Of a stretch of 64,000 nucleotides of DNA, positions 46,791 to 58,261 are shown piece after piece (positions within the stretch are counted from its first letter, which is position 1; the number at the start of each line of letters is the position of its first letter). Position numbers and translations under genes: made by a program. The stretch spans positions 53,977,069-54,041,068 of the forward strand of contig OX637391.1 in the NCBI GenBank assembly GCA_951799425.1, given 5' to 3'. Below the pieces are notes generated by a model. That model made no database searches, had not been told where the DNA came from, and saw only the letters and a list, made by a program, of their open reading frames with translations. The stretch comes from Ilex aquifolium. Taxonomy: Eukaryota > Streptophyta > Magnoliopsida > Aquifoliales > Aquifoliaceae.

Positions 46791-48975
46791 TTGATCTTAT
46801 TCATTGTTCGTCATTATTTGTAAGGTGCCATTCTGTCGTTATTAGTCGAGACTTTCAGATTCTTGCATTACCCTTTTGGCTTTGCGTAAGGTAATATGAT
46901 TCTAGCTATAAGTTATCTGTATACAATAAAGTATTCTTTGTTGTGTAATGGAGTACAACTTGTTGGATGGTTTTGATTTCTTTATAATGTCAGTTTAACT
47001 ATTGGGTGATGTTCGTATAATAAGACAAATGCCAGTTGTGGGTCACTCTTATATTAATCAAATTAATATCGATTATCAAGTCTATGCTAAATAATTTCAA
47101 ATTTTATAATCTTTTGGACTGCAAACTGCCATTTGCCCTTGATCTTATTCATTGTTCGTCATTATTTGTAAGGTGTCATTCTGTCGTTATTAGTCGAGAC
47201 TTTCAGATTCTTGCATTACCCTTTTGGCTTTACGTAAGGTAGTATGATTCTGAGTGTAAGTTATCTGTATACAATAAAATATTCTTTATTGTGTAATGGA
47301 GTACTACCTGTTGGATGGTTTTGATATCTTTATAATGTCAGTTTAACTATTGGGTGATGTTCGTATAATAAGACAAATGTCAGTTGTGGGTCACTCTTAT
47401 ATTAATCAAAATAATATCGATTATCAAGTCTAAGCTAAATAATTTCAAATTTTTTAATCTTTTGGAGTGCAAATTGCCATTTGCCCTTGATCTTATTCAT
47501 TGTTTGTCATTATTTGTAAGGTGCCATTCTGTCGTTATTAGTCGAGACTTTCAGATTCTTGCATTACCCTTTTGGCTTTACGTAAAGTAGTATGATTCTG
47601 GGTGTAAGTTATCTGTATACAAAAAAATATTATTTGTTGTGTAATGGAGTACAACCGTTGGATGGTTTTGATTTCTTTATAATGTCAGTTTAACTATTGG
47701 GTTCTGTTCGTATAATAAGACAAATGTCAGTTGTGGGTCACTTTTATATTAATCAAAATAATATCGATTATCAAGTCTATGCTAAATAATTTCAAATTTT
47801 ATCTTTTGGAGTGCAAACTACCATTTGCCCTTGACCTTATTCATTGTTCGTAAATAAGGTGTCATTCTATCGTTATTAGTCAAGCCTTTTAGATTCTTGC
47901 ATTACCCTTTTGGTTTTACGTAAGGTAGTATGATTCTGACTATCAGTCATCTGTATAAAATAAAGTATTATTTGTTATGTAATGGAGTACAACCTGTTGG
48001 ATGGTTTTGATTTCTTTATAATGTCAGTTTAACTATTAGGTTATGTTCGTATAATAAGACAAATGTCAGTTGTGGGTCACTCTTATATTAATCAAAATAA
48101 TATCGATTATCAAGTCTATGCTAAATAATTTCAAGTCCTTATCACATCAGACTTGATTGAACAAATGTCCTCTTGTTAGACTATTGATGCTTCACTAGCA
48201 AAATGAATAAGTAAATTCTTCAAATTTGCCCTTGATCTTATTCATTGTTTGTCATTATTTGTAAGGTGCCATTCTGTCGTTATTAGTCGTGACTTTCAGA
48301 TTCTTGCATTACCCTTTTGGCTTTACGTAAGGTAGTATAATTCTGAGTGTAAGTTATTTGTATACAATAAAGTATTCTTTGTTGTGTAATGGAGTACAAC
48401 TTGTTGGATGGTTTTGATTTTTTTATAATGTCAGTTTAAGTATAGGGTTATGTTCGTATATTAAGACAAATGCTAGTTGTGGGTCACTCTTATATTAATC
48501 AAAATAATATCGATTATCAAGTCTATGCTAAATAATTTCAAATTTTATAATCTTTTGGAGTGCAAACTGTCATTTGCCCTTGATCTTATTCATTGTTCGT
48601 AAATAAGGTGTCATTCTATCGTTATTAGTCAAGACTTTCATATTCTTGCATTACCCTTTTGGTTTTACATAAGGTAGTATGATTCTAAGTGTAAGTTATC
48701 TGTATACAATAAAGTATTCTTTGTTATGTAATGGAGTACAACCTGTTGGATGGTTTTGATTTCTTTATAATGTCAGTTTAACTATTAGGCTATGTTCGTA
48801 TAATAAGACAAATGTCAGTTGTGCGTCACTCTTATATTAATCAAAATAATATCGATTATCAAGTCTATGCTAAATAATTTCCAGTCCTTATCACATCAGA
48901 CTTGATTGAACAAATGTCCTCTTGTTAGACTATTGATGCTTCACTAGCAAAATGAATAAGTAAATTCTTCAATAA
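46791..48975. repeat. tandem array, about 348-bp unit, six copies
   Basis: TTGATCTTA-type unit starts lie at 46791, 47139, 47487, 47831, 48232 and 48580 (spacings 348, 348, 344, 401, 348). Each internal copy ends with the last ~45 bp of the MITE (TTTTGGAGTGCAAACTGCC). Copies four and six also carry a 95-bp segment (48135-48225 and 48884-48975). Open frames of 68 codons recur because the DNA repeats; I see no sign that they are genes. Confidence 0.95.
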
Positions 48976-49857
48976 TTCACCAACTGTTGCAAGCACAATT
49001 TTACTGACTAGTCATCATCTTTATTCAATGTTGATGACTTCTTTTTTCTACGTATTATATTGTTTGGACTTGAAATACAAAATTATAAAAATATTCGATG
49101 CATGTGTTGTTAGCAAGCCTAAATTTATTAAAAGATTGTCACATGTTAAAATCCGAAGAAAATGCGGGAAATGATCAGCCACATTTTTGTTTAAAAGAAA
49201 GAATAACTGCATGAGATTTACAAGCCAATTAACCGTCGAGAAAGGAAAACCGTCAAAGGGAGTGGCTATAAAAGAAGCAGAGAAGGAAGTTAAAGGACAA
49301 CTCAAATCCCCCACAAGACCCACAATCACGGCATATTTTTAGACAAGAGTGGATTCAGAGGTCACACAAGCGCTTGTGCTCACTGACGAAAGATGAGAGG
49401 AGTTTGCAGAATCACTCCTGATCGCATGGAAGTCATGACTTGGATCTAAAACATGATATCATACAATTAAATTTTGATTAAATAGTCCTTAAATTTCAAC
49501 TCGAAGGCATAAGTAACATGCTTATCAACACAAATGTCATTCACCCTACACTATTGTCTGTTGTTATCTGGTGGCTATTACTTCGAATACTGGTATTATT
49601 ATAATGCAAAACATTGGTTCACCTCAAACATTTCTTCCCTCCCCTGCTCCTTTTTTATATTTTTCTACTAAGTAATTTATTTGAAGTACCCCTCGATAGT
49701 GTATCTTGTTTCACGTGCTCAATGCCCAACTCCAAAAAACTTACTTCCATAATGTGAAAAAACATGTGCACTGTTTTGAGGCTAACAATTTTAGAAGTTT
49801 TAAACCACTTACTTTAACCTCGAGTTGTATTTTGAAAATTGAAGTCGAACGCTTCAC
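48976..49857. other. intergenic, nothing recognised
   Basis: No gene is identified. A small palindrome CACAAGCGCTTGTG lies near 49366-49379. Confidence 0.5.
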
Positions 49858-49860
49858 AAG

Positions 49861-50336
49861 GGATTTGTTTGGATGAATTTTGGCGAGGAGTTTGGATTGA
49901 TTTCTTCAAATCCTTCCAAACTCAAACCCCTCTTTACAAAGATGGGATTCGACATTCAATCCGGTTCGCACCCATATTTGGTATGCAACACATACACATG
50001 TAAGACCCACAGATATATCATAATTATTAACAACTATTTGTCCTATAAATGACTATTTTACCCTTAATCAATCCAATTCATATCCATGTTAAGGGATACA
50101 ATTGTCTTTTATATCCTTAACCCCTTAACCCATCTTCTCAAACCCACCCCCTCCCTAGGTTTGATGAAACCCATAATCATGGATTTAATCTTTGGGTCAG
50201 CTACAGGCCGAGTTTGGAAATCCGGAATTGAATTTTCAATCCAAACATGAGGTTTGCGCGTCCTTTGAACTATTTTTCCCTAACCCTTCTTGTTAAACCC
50301 CCAATACCCCCTTACCAAACAGCCCCAAGATGTGTT
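49861..50336. mobile_element. foldback MITE (PIF/Harbinger-like), 476 bp
   Basis: Inverted termini GGATTTGTTTGGATG and CTTACCAAACAGCCCC, flanked by AAG on both sides (3-bp target duplication). No coding capacity. Confidence 0.6.
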
Positions 50337-50690
50337 GGCTACAATAGGTGGCGTCTAAACGATAGGAAAGATAAAAATGCCAAATTGAAGATAATAAAAC
50401 ACAAGGAAAAGAAGAAGAATAAGTAGAGGTAACCGATAAAGTCTACCTTGGATTCCTTGGAAAGCACCCTAATGAGAAACTTGCATTAAACTTTTGCCAA
50501 CAAACCCCAATAAAAATACACATAATGCATCACGAACAAAAATATTTAGATCCGCAATTCCAATAAAAAAAAATCAGCGACTATAATATGGAGACTAAGA
50601 GAACTTTTGTAGCGAAATACGAGTGCACTTTTCAAGAAGCCTTAATACGATTTGACAAAATTAAAATAGCAAAACACCATGGGCGTGTTT
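50337..50690. other. intergenic, nothing recognised
   Basis: AT-rich, no feature I can name. Confidence 0.5.
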
Positions 50691-51430
50691 GGATTACATT
50701 TCATAAAATAGTATTCAAAAATAATTTTTGAGAAGAATTTTAAGAAAGAACTTTTAAAAAAATTTATATTGTAAAACTTGTTTGGTTATATGATTTTGAA
50801 AATAGTTTTAAAGAACAAAAAATACTAAAACATGTTTGGACAATAATCCACAAAATCCCCCACCCCAATTTTTATCTTCACTCCTGCTCCTTCTCTTTCC
50901 AGCCCCGTCTCTCTGTCTTTCCCTTTCCCCTCCCCCTCTCTCTCCATTATCTTCTCATAGTGCAAACACACACACCCACACCCTCACGCACCACACACAC
51001 AACAAACAACACACACATACAATCGCGGTAAACATTCACAAAGAGAACCCACACAGAGATCTGTGTACACAGATCTCCTGGATTCTGTAGAAAGGGAGAG
51101 TTGCGAGATAGAGAGGGAGTTGCGAGAGAGAGAGAGAGAGAGAGAGAGAGGCTGCTGAACTCAGAACTGTGTTGTGAGCGAGAGGGGCTGCTGTCTCCAA
51201 CAAAACTTGAAGTTGAGACCTCATTAAAGAGGAGATGGCCTATTTCTTGTGTTTTCATTTTTGGCTTAGAAAACTTAGAGAACATCATTTTGTTATTATC
51301 AAAAAACATAGTTCATTTCCCACTTTTTTTTCTATAAATTGGAACGAAAAATCTGACCAAACAAGTTTTCTCTTATTTTCATAAATTTGAGAACAAAAAA
51401 TTATTTTACAAAAACAATCCAAACACCCCC
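50691..51430. mobile_element. foldback element (PIF/Harbinger-like), 740 bp, with microsatellites inside
   Basis: Inverted ends GGGCGTGTTTGGATT and AATCCAAACACCCCC are flanked by CAT on both sides. The centre has a CA-rich tract (50965-51020) and a GA run (51117-51150). It shares a GACCTCATTAAAG segment (about 51216) with the element at 23183-24709 (inverse, about 23380), so the two are related. Confidence 0.65.
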
Positions 51431-51599
51431 CATATTTTCGTAACTTTTGACTTAAAAACATTGTTCTTCATTTTAGCCCTCAATATGTCATGTTATTTAA
51501 AGTTTCAACTCTCTAAGAATAAAATATAGATAAATAAATATGATCTCTATAAATTTGACCAATGACAATAACATATTTTCTAATTAGATTGAGATTTTT
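51431..51599. other. short intergenic spacer
   Basis: AT-rich, nothing recognised. Confidence 0.5.
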
Positions 51600-52277
51600 T
51601 AGGTACAAAATGATATATTTTAAGGAGAATTCAATTCCTTAAAAAGCTTGATCTGATATAGAGTATTCCAATGGATAAACTCAGCTATAACTATTTTGAC
51701 ATAGGTCTGGTATGAAGAACATAAAAACATACGTTTTTAACAAAAATTGAGGATTGAAGAAATAAAATGACGAATTTTCTAAATTTGTGGATAGCAAAGA
51801 CTTAAAATTTTAGGAAGAACCGGTGGCCTGAAACTATATTACTAATAGTGTTTAACTCGAAAAAATCAAAAAAAAAAATTGATGGGTAGGCTTAGGTTTA
51901 TATAGTAAGAAATATGGGTGAGATTAGAGTTTTAAAAAATACAAGAAATTAAAAAGATGGAAGATGAAAAACAAAAAACTTACCTACAAGCCTTCAAATG
52001 ATTTGTGAAAGTTTCAGTGGTGGTTAGCGATAGAAGCAGCGTAGTAGAGAAAGACAATAAGAGGCAGAGAACAAGTAGTCGAAGAAGTCTTTTAGTGTTG
52101 GATAGGTTAAAAAGTTATTGTTAGAAGTTTGGTATAGAGAGTCTGTTTCAATTTGGATCCAGAATAAGTTTTGTTTTGATTTGATATAGGTTTGAGTCTA
52201 AGGTTAGAGAAGTTTTCTAGGCCATTTTGACTCAAATTTAAATTTGACTCTATATTTGAGTCAAAGTCGGAGATGCT
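51600..52277. mobile_element. foldback element with ATCTCTAAC-type termini, copy 2 (inverted)
   Basis: Read in the opposite direction it matches 44826-45800 in several blocks: GATATAGAGTATTCCAATGG, TAGAAGCAGCGTAGTAGAG and the terminal AAATTTAAATTTGA. Its right end is GTCGGAGATGC. The left end is diverged and approximate. Confidence 0.55.
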
Positions 52278-52491
52278 TTAACAAATCAATGTATAACTTG
52301 ATACCTTGTGCATATTCTATAAAATATTTTACCCACCAAATTAATTTTATAAAATTTTGAAAAATCCATAATCTAGAATTGTATTGGTGTCACATGAATA
52401 GCCTTAGCAAATATGAGATCACCTCTAACTTAATTTCACGAATACTTCTTGTTCTTGTTATATATTCATCCAAAAAAAAAATTAATTTTTT

Positions 52492-52521
52492 CCATGTGCA
52501 ACGCACATGGTGCATTGCTAG
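52492..52521 (+). mobile_element. Helitron 3' terminus
   Basis: A perfect 8-bp stem CCATGTGC/GCACATGG with loop AAC is followed by TGCATTG and CTAG, then T. This is the canonical Helitron 3' end (hairpin plus CTRR, inserted before T). The 5' end is not recognised; it may lie near 52280. Confidence 0.6.
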
Positions 52522-52985
52522 TATTTGATAAAATTGGAAGCTGAATTTTAAGTGTTGAATACTGAATTTTTTAATTCGTAAATTGTTTGGTATCCATTGA
52601 AATTTAAATATTGAATTGAGTCAAAGTGTTTGATAAATATAAGAAGCTGAAGTCTGAAAATTATTATTATAATTATAATTCCGCCTTTTTTTTTAATCAT
52701 CTCACCGCAACTACCTTATTCCTACTATCACCATCACAAGTTAAGAGTGTAAAATGCATTAAAGATATATTTGTCCATTACGAAGAATTTATAAAATCCT
52801 TACTAACAAACATTTTCAACAAGTGATATGTAGGTTGCCCACTTCTTAAATTTTTTGACTATTTTTACGAAGTACTTGAAATAAGTTGAATAAGTTTTAG
52901 ACTGTCAAACGAGTTTTATTCACTACGTACTTAAAATATTCAGTTTTCAATATTAAGTGGTGTTATCAAACAACCTAAATATTTG
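52522..52985. mobile_element. possible nonautonomous element with inverted ends
   Basis: GTTTGGTATCCATTGAAATT near 52586 and AAGTGGTGTTATCAAACAACC near 52960 are loosely inverse and border an AT-rich stretch with ACTGAATTTTT / AATATTCAGTTTT motifs. Weak, possibly hAT-like. Confidence 0.3.
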
Positions 52986-53488
52986 ACAGAAATAGATATC
53001 TAACAATAATCATCAAAAGACTTTAATCGCAAAGTAGCGACCGAAGTATTTAAAAACAAATTAGAACATTAAGACCAACATCATACATAATTGTAAAGAC
53101 CGAACATACTCTGTAGACCAGAACTATTTTTTGATAGGAAACAATTTGATGGAATTCTTTTATCTTAATTTCAGATATTTTTTCAAGTTTGGCTTCATAT
53201 TAATTATCTACGAAGTAGTGAATTTATTTGAGCTTTTTAGTAGGTCCCCTAATGCGACACGTGTCCGAGTGCGTCCGTGTCCCAGACATGTCCAACATCA
53301 ATATTTTGGCCAAAATGAAGTGCATGTGCTTTTTAGGTGTACGCGTGATACATAAACACAAAGGGGGGAAATGAAAAAAAAAAAAAAAAAACTACATTAA
53401 TGCCCCCATTTTACTTGAGAAATCAATCCAATAATTTATTCCCAAACCATGGTATTCTGATCTGTGAGTTGTGTATTTTTTATCTTCA

Positions 53489-53517
53489 CTAGTTAATGCA
53501 CACGTGTGTTGCACGTG
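53489..53517 (-). mobile_element. Helitron 3' terminus, minus strand
   Basis: On the minus strand CACGTG-CAACA-CACGTG is followed by TGCATTAA and CTAG, then T. It closely resembles the terminus at 52492-52521, but in the opposite direction. The body would extend rightwards; its 5' end is not recognised. Confidence 0.55.
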
Positions 53518-53520
53518 AAT

Positions 53521-54955
53521 CATTTTAAATTATAATTACAATTTTTTTTTTGGCAGGTTAAGTTTTTTTTAGAGTATTTGAGTATGTGTGCATAGATGAT
53601 GTTTTACTTAAATGATCAAAATTGAATGAAAGATAGAGAGAATCGAATCCATAAGTTTATTTATTTGTTTCAAGAAATATCTAATTTATCACCAAAACAA
53701 ATTCTACTATTAACAATCCAATTCTGACATAAATGAAGGTCATTTTTTCCTGTAAATCAACCTTTTAACATAAAACTAGAGCATGAACAATAAAGTAGGT
53801 AAAATAACATCACATCTTTATACCTTCACTTGTGGAAAACATTTAAACAACACATGAGAGCCTTGCAAAGTGGCACATTGCAACTTTCTCAATAATGTCC
53901 CTCTTTTATCTTCTTCTTTGACAGCTCGTCTTCATAAAAGTTCCAACATTAGTATTTTCCATAACATAAATGAGATAATGGACATTATTGGGCTTCAAAT
54001 AAACCCAGTATTGATCCCTCCTAGTTCAATTTGAGCTAGCTATTGAATCCACTTTTTCTATGCTTTTTTGCCTATACAACTTTCGAGAATCACTTAGCCC
54101 CTTGACCTCTTTTCTCAACAAAACGCTTTACAGGCAGGGTCGATCAAAGTCGGAGCGGGGAGGGAAAAAACCATCTGATTAGTGTCCCTAATTTAAAAAA
54201 TGACTGACAAACAATTAACATTTGATCTGCATTGTGAAACACATCATCAAATTCATATGGATACTTAAGCCACTAAATCAAGAATAGTTCAATAAGGTCA
54301 CTTATATGTAAATGCAACTGAGGCTAAATTCTCTAGAAATAGGTATAGTCACTTACATTTTCATCTATTTCCTTAATTAATATGGTAACTCTAAGCTAAT
54401 GTGCATTGCAAGTACACTATTCAAGTGATAATTGATAAATGAACATGGAAATGGCTTAACACAAACAGAGGCTCCCATGGTTTATGCAAACATAACAACA
54501 AATTAAGTTTAAACATCAAGCTTTAGATTCATATGACACTGACATAACAACAAATTATATAATATCACTTATGAAACACCAACTAAAGAAAAACAACAAA
54601 CTAAGGTCCAACCAACTAATCCACAACATAAATATTCTCCAACCAACTCAGTAAATTCATGCCTTACAAAGATCAACCTATTGAAAACAAAATTCCACAT
54701 CACAAATTAATGTTCCTAAACTCTGGCCTTTAATGAAAAATCCATTGCATGCCTTTCAATATTTTTATAAAACAATCATAAGATAAACTTGCTTAACATA
54801 AAGACAGAGATATAGAGATGGATGGCATACCAATTCAAACACAAAAGAAATTATGTATTGTGTCAAGTACTGTAAAATAAAGTAAACTATCAATATGAAA
54901 TACAAAGCCCCACCAAAGCTTGTGTTCCATGAAAATTTTAAATTATGTTGTCTGA
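53521..54955. other. intergenic, nothing recognised
   Basis: AT-rich. Possibly holds the body of the minus-strand Helitron. No gene is recognised. Confidence 0.4.
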
Positions 54956-54957
54956 TT

Positions 54958-55156
54958 TAACAAAAAATAAATTGCAGAACAAAGAAAGCAAAATTCAGAA
55001 AAGAGAGAACAGGACAACAACTGTGGCAACACAATGCATTAAGCATCAGTCCTAGCAAAAAATAAATTGCAAAGGCAATACGGACAAAGAAAGGAAAATT
55101 CAGAAAAGAGAGATCAGGACAACAGCTGCGGCAATACAATGCATTAAGCATCAGTC
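54958..55156. repeat. direct duplication of about 95-100 bp
   Basis: CAAAAAATAAATTGCA...GCATTAAGCATCAGTC occurs twice (about 54960-55050 and 55056-55155) with several substitutions and a small indel. Confidence 0.9.
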
Positions 55157-56520
55157 TCAATAGACACAAAGCAAGTTACATGAACACAGTGCAGTTTTCA
55201 TCAAGAGCAGTGGTCCACAAAATTTACTGGTCCACAAAATGTACTGCTTAAAGTTTGACCATATCTCCTCATATATTAACCATTTCTCAGGAATTATTTC
55301 CTCATAAAAACCATATCAAAAGTTGAAGTATATCACAAAGAAAACCATATTAATCCAAGAAAATTTTCATAAACAACATGCTTCATTTAAATCCAACAAA
55401 GCAAAGAAAATGATCTAAGGCAAATTTGTACAGGAAAGCATACCGCAACAAACACATAAAAAATTGGAAACTTCAAATGAGAGACTTGATCCATGAGTAC
55501 CCAAGGTCTCACTCTCAGAACATGTTAATATAAAACCCACAATCAAGTGGCAATTGATGAAGAGATCTGTCAACCATGTAAATAAGTTGCTAGCTTACAT
55601 CCCCATTCAAGTTATTCTATGCTAAAAAGTGAGTAAAGAGAATGACATATTGGAACCCATTACCACAAAAAAAAAAAAAAGTTCTTGAGAGGAAGATTCT
55701 TGGAGAACCCATTGATAGAAGTCCAGTATCTCCAACTATGTGGAACCTATTAAATATCATAATTTATCATGGGTGTCACATATGTGTGGTGTGCAAACTA
55801 AATCCTAAAGATCATTTGATATTTGAATATTGAGATTTTGATTAAAAAAAAAAAAGTGATCCTCTACTAAATTTTGTGATATTCAATGTTTGAATCAGCG
55901 GTTTTTCTGGTGAAATGTCTATAGAAAATTAAACACATAAATAATAATCAATCAAGAAAAAGTATAAGCAGATAATTCCAAAACATAGTCACCAAAGGAA
56001 CTAAGAATTACAAAAGATGCCACATTCTCTCACAATATTTGTCTAGAACTAAAGAGTAATTTCAATAAATAAAAAAAATCAAAAACCCGCATACACACAA
56101 AGAGAGACAGAGAGGATGTGTGATGGAGAAGAGCAATTGTGGCTTAAAAATGCTGATTTCATTTATTTATTAAACCATGCAACCAAAAAAAAACAAACTC
56201 AAACACAAATATTATACAAAAAGAAAAACGCAGTACCTGTTAAAGAAGGACACCTTTGGTTCGGAAATGGCAAGACTGATGGTGTGTGTGGCCTGTGAGA
56301 GAACGGAAGTAGAAGAAAAACTGAGTACATGATGAATATAAAACAATATTTAACCATGGTGTATTGAGAATTAATATTAAGCAAAAAACCATGCAAACCT
56401 AAATGTAGGAAAAATAAATTCGCATGTAAAAGATAATTTCAGCATCAAACAAAGTCCTAATAGACCGTAACAACTTCTATTGGCCAAGTCTTAATTTTCA
56501 ATATTGATTAATTTTAATGT
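55157..56520. other. intergenic, nothing recognised
   Basis: A runs near 55665-55680 and 55842-55853. No coding domain is found. Confidence 0.5.
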
Positions 56521-56530
56521 ATGAGAAAAC

Positions 56531-56665
56531 ATCATAGATTCAACATATTCAAACAAGAAGTAGATTTAGCACATAGATTCAACATATTCATTTATAAACA
56601 TCGTTTAGAACATAGAATCAACATATTCAAATATACAACAGATTTAGCACATAGATTCAACAAAT
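56531..56665. repeat. 39-bp minisatellite, about 3.5 copies
   Basis: CATAGATTCAACATATTCA-type units recur about every 39 bp. Because the period is a multiple of three, one plus frame repeats HRFNIF, but no gene context supports translation. Confidence 0.85.
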
Positions 56666-56933
56666 TAGCAAAAAAAGAGGGAATTAGAAATATGAGATAT
56701 TATTGACTGAATTAAGCTAAAGGAGGATTGTTACCTGGTCCGGGAGGGGGGGGGGTCGAGCTCCTCTAGTGGTGGAAAGCTCAAAGAAGGAGAAGGGTTG
56801 CTATGTAAACTAAATTGATTTTTCGGGTTGCAGTGTGATTACGAAGAAAGTTATATTCAGTGCAAAGTTTTTATCAAGAGAATCATATCAATATGGATAT
56901 AGATTTGGTGTCCACTTATAAGTTAGGTGTGTA
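56666..56933. other. junction region left of copy B
   Basis: A G run (about 56743-56753) and no recognisable gene. Homology to copy A starts at 56934. Confidence 0.5.
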
Positions 56934-57262
56934 CACTCCCACATGACACCCCAAAACCCCTCGCCAACCTACTAATCTTCTGTTTAGAATTAATTTCAAC
57001 AATCAAATTCTTATAATTGTTAATCTTAGGTCTTGACACCACACCAAACACATCAATAATATTTCTAAGATTTAGAAACTTCTCTTCATCCCATCAGGAG
57101 AAGAATATGATATCAGTTGCAATCTGGAAATGTGACACTGATACCCTATCACTACCTACTACAAGCCGTTTCTCTCTGCCCTCACTATTAACTATTCAAT
57201 CCATCCACAATAAAGGTAATAACGGATCACCCTGTTTAAGCCCCCTGAAGGCACAAAACATA
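56934..57262 (-). pseudogene. LINE reverse transcriptase relic, copy B
   Basis: The minus strand reads FRGLKQGDPLLPLLW near 57230-57250 and SHLQIATDIIFFSWDEEKF near 57080-57135, then RPKINNYKN, all in the order of L1-type reverse transcriptase. Premature stops are present. It keeps 132 bp that copy A has lost. Confidence 0.78.
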
Positions 57263-58261
57263 TGTCATACCCCCCCCCCCCAAACCTCGGATCACGTAGG
57301 GTGGGCGATGGACTAGCCACCAAAGCTTTAACGAACCAACCCTGTGCGTAGTAAATACAAAATACAATGAAAGACAAATAATAATGTGATTCATTCCATC
57401 TACCTAATGAATATCAAAAGAATAAACTAAACATCATTCAATATCATAATTAAACCCAAATAGAACCATAATCAAAACACAAGGTTTACAGACTCCAAAT
57501 ATAAATAACATTATTCCCAAAATAATTAAATAACTGCCTCAAAACCATAAATGACACTTATTTCTAAAGACCTACAATAGAATATATCTTATGTCCTTTA
57601 AGCCCTTGTCCGCGTGTAAACTTACTCCTCACCTTTATCCTCACCTGAAAATGTTAAATATCTGTATGAGCACGATGACCTGTGAATAGCAACCACATCT
57701 AATAAGGTGTGAAAATATGTCTCACAGTTTATATATAAGAAATAAACTGTTGCATAAGTATAATAAATTCAACCCTACCCTTCCCACACAATCATTTAAT
57801 AAAAATGATCATATGTTCACAAACTACTTTATACATAAAAGACATTTATACCCCCAAGATTTAATTTCAAATAAATTTGCTATCCTTAACCTGATAGCTA
57901 GGCCACATCTACCTGTTTATTACCACTAGCCTGGTAACTGACACAATATCGCTTGTCATCACTAGCCTAATAAGTGATCACTATGTGCACATCCCTATAC
58001 CGATCATATTGGCATTCCTTCAATCTCGTTACCATTTAGACTTGGTAACCTAGTCCCCGTCTCATAAAATATGATTTTAAGACACATACACACCAAAACT
58101 ATTATTTTAGTCCCACGCACGCAAAATTCTCCTTTATCACCAAAACTCAATTAAACAATGCCATAAAATCATCCCACATATTTTCATAGTTAAAATGTAT
58201 GACAAATCACAATTGGAATAATTAACTGTAAAATATTTAGTTCCAACCCCAAACATCAACA

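Noticed and set aside
47036-48600. Recurring 68-codon open frame in the tandem array
   Set aside because: The frame repeats because the DNA repeats; other units break it and there is no promoter, domain or codon signal.
50836-51310. Possible short genes in the 50.8-51.3 kb region
   Set aside because: CA- and GA-rich simple sequence within a foldback element explains the open frames on both strands.
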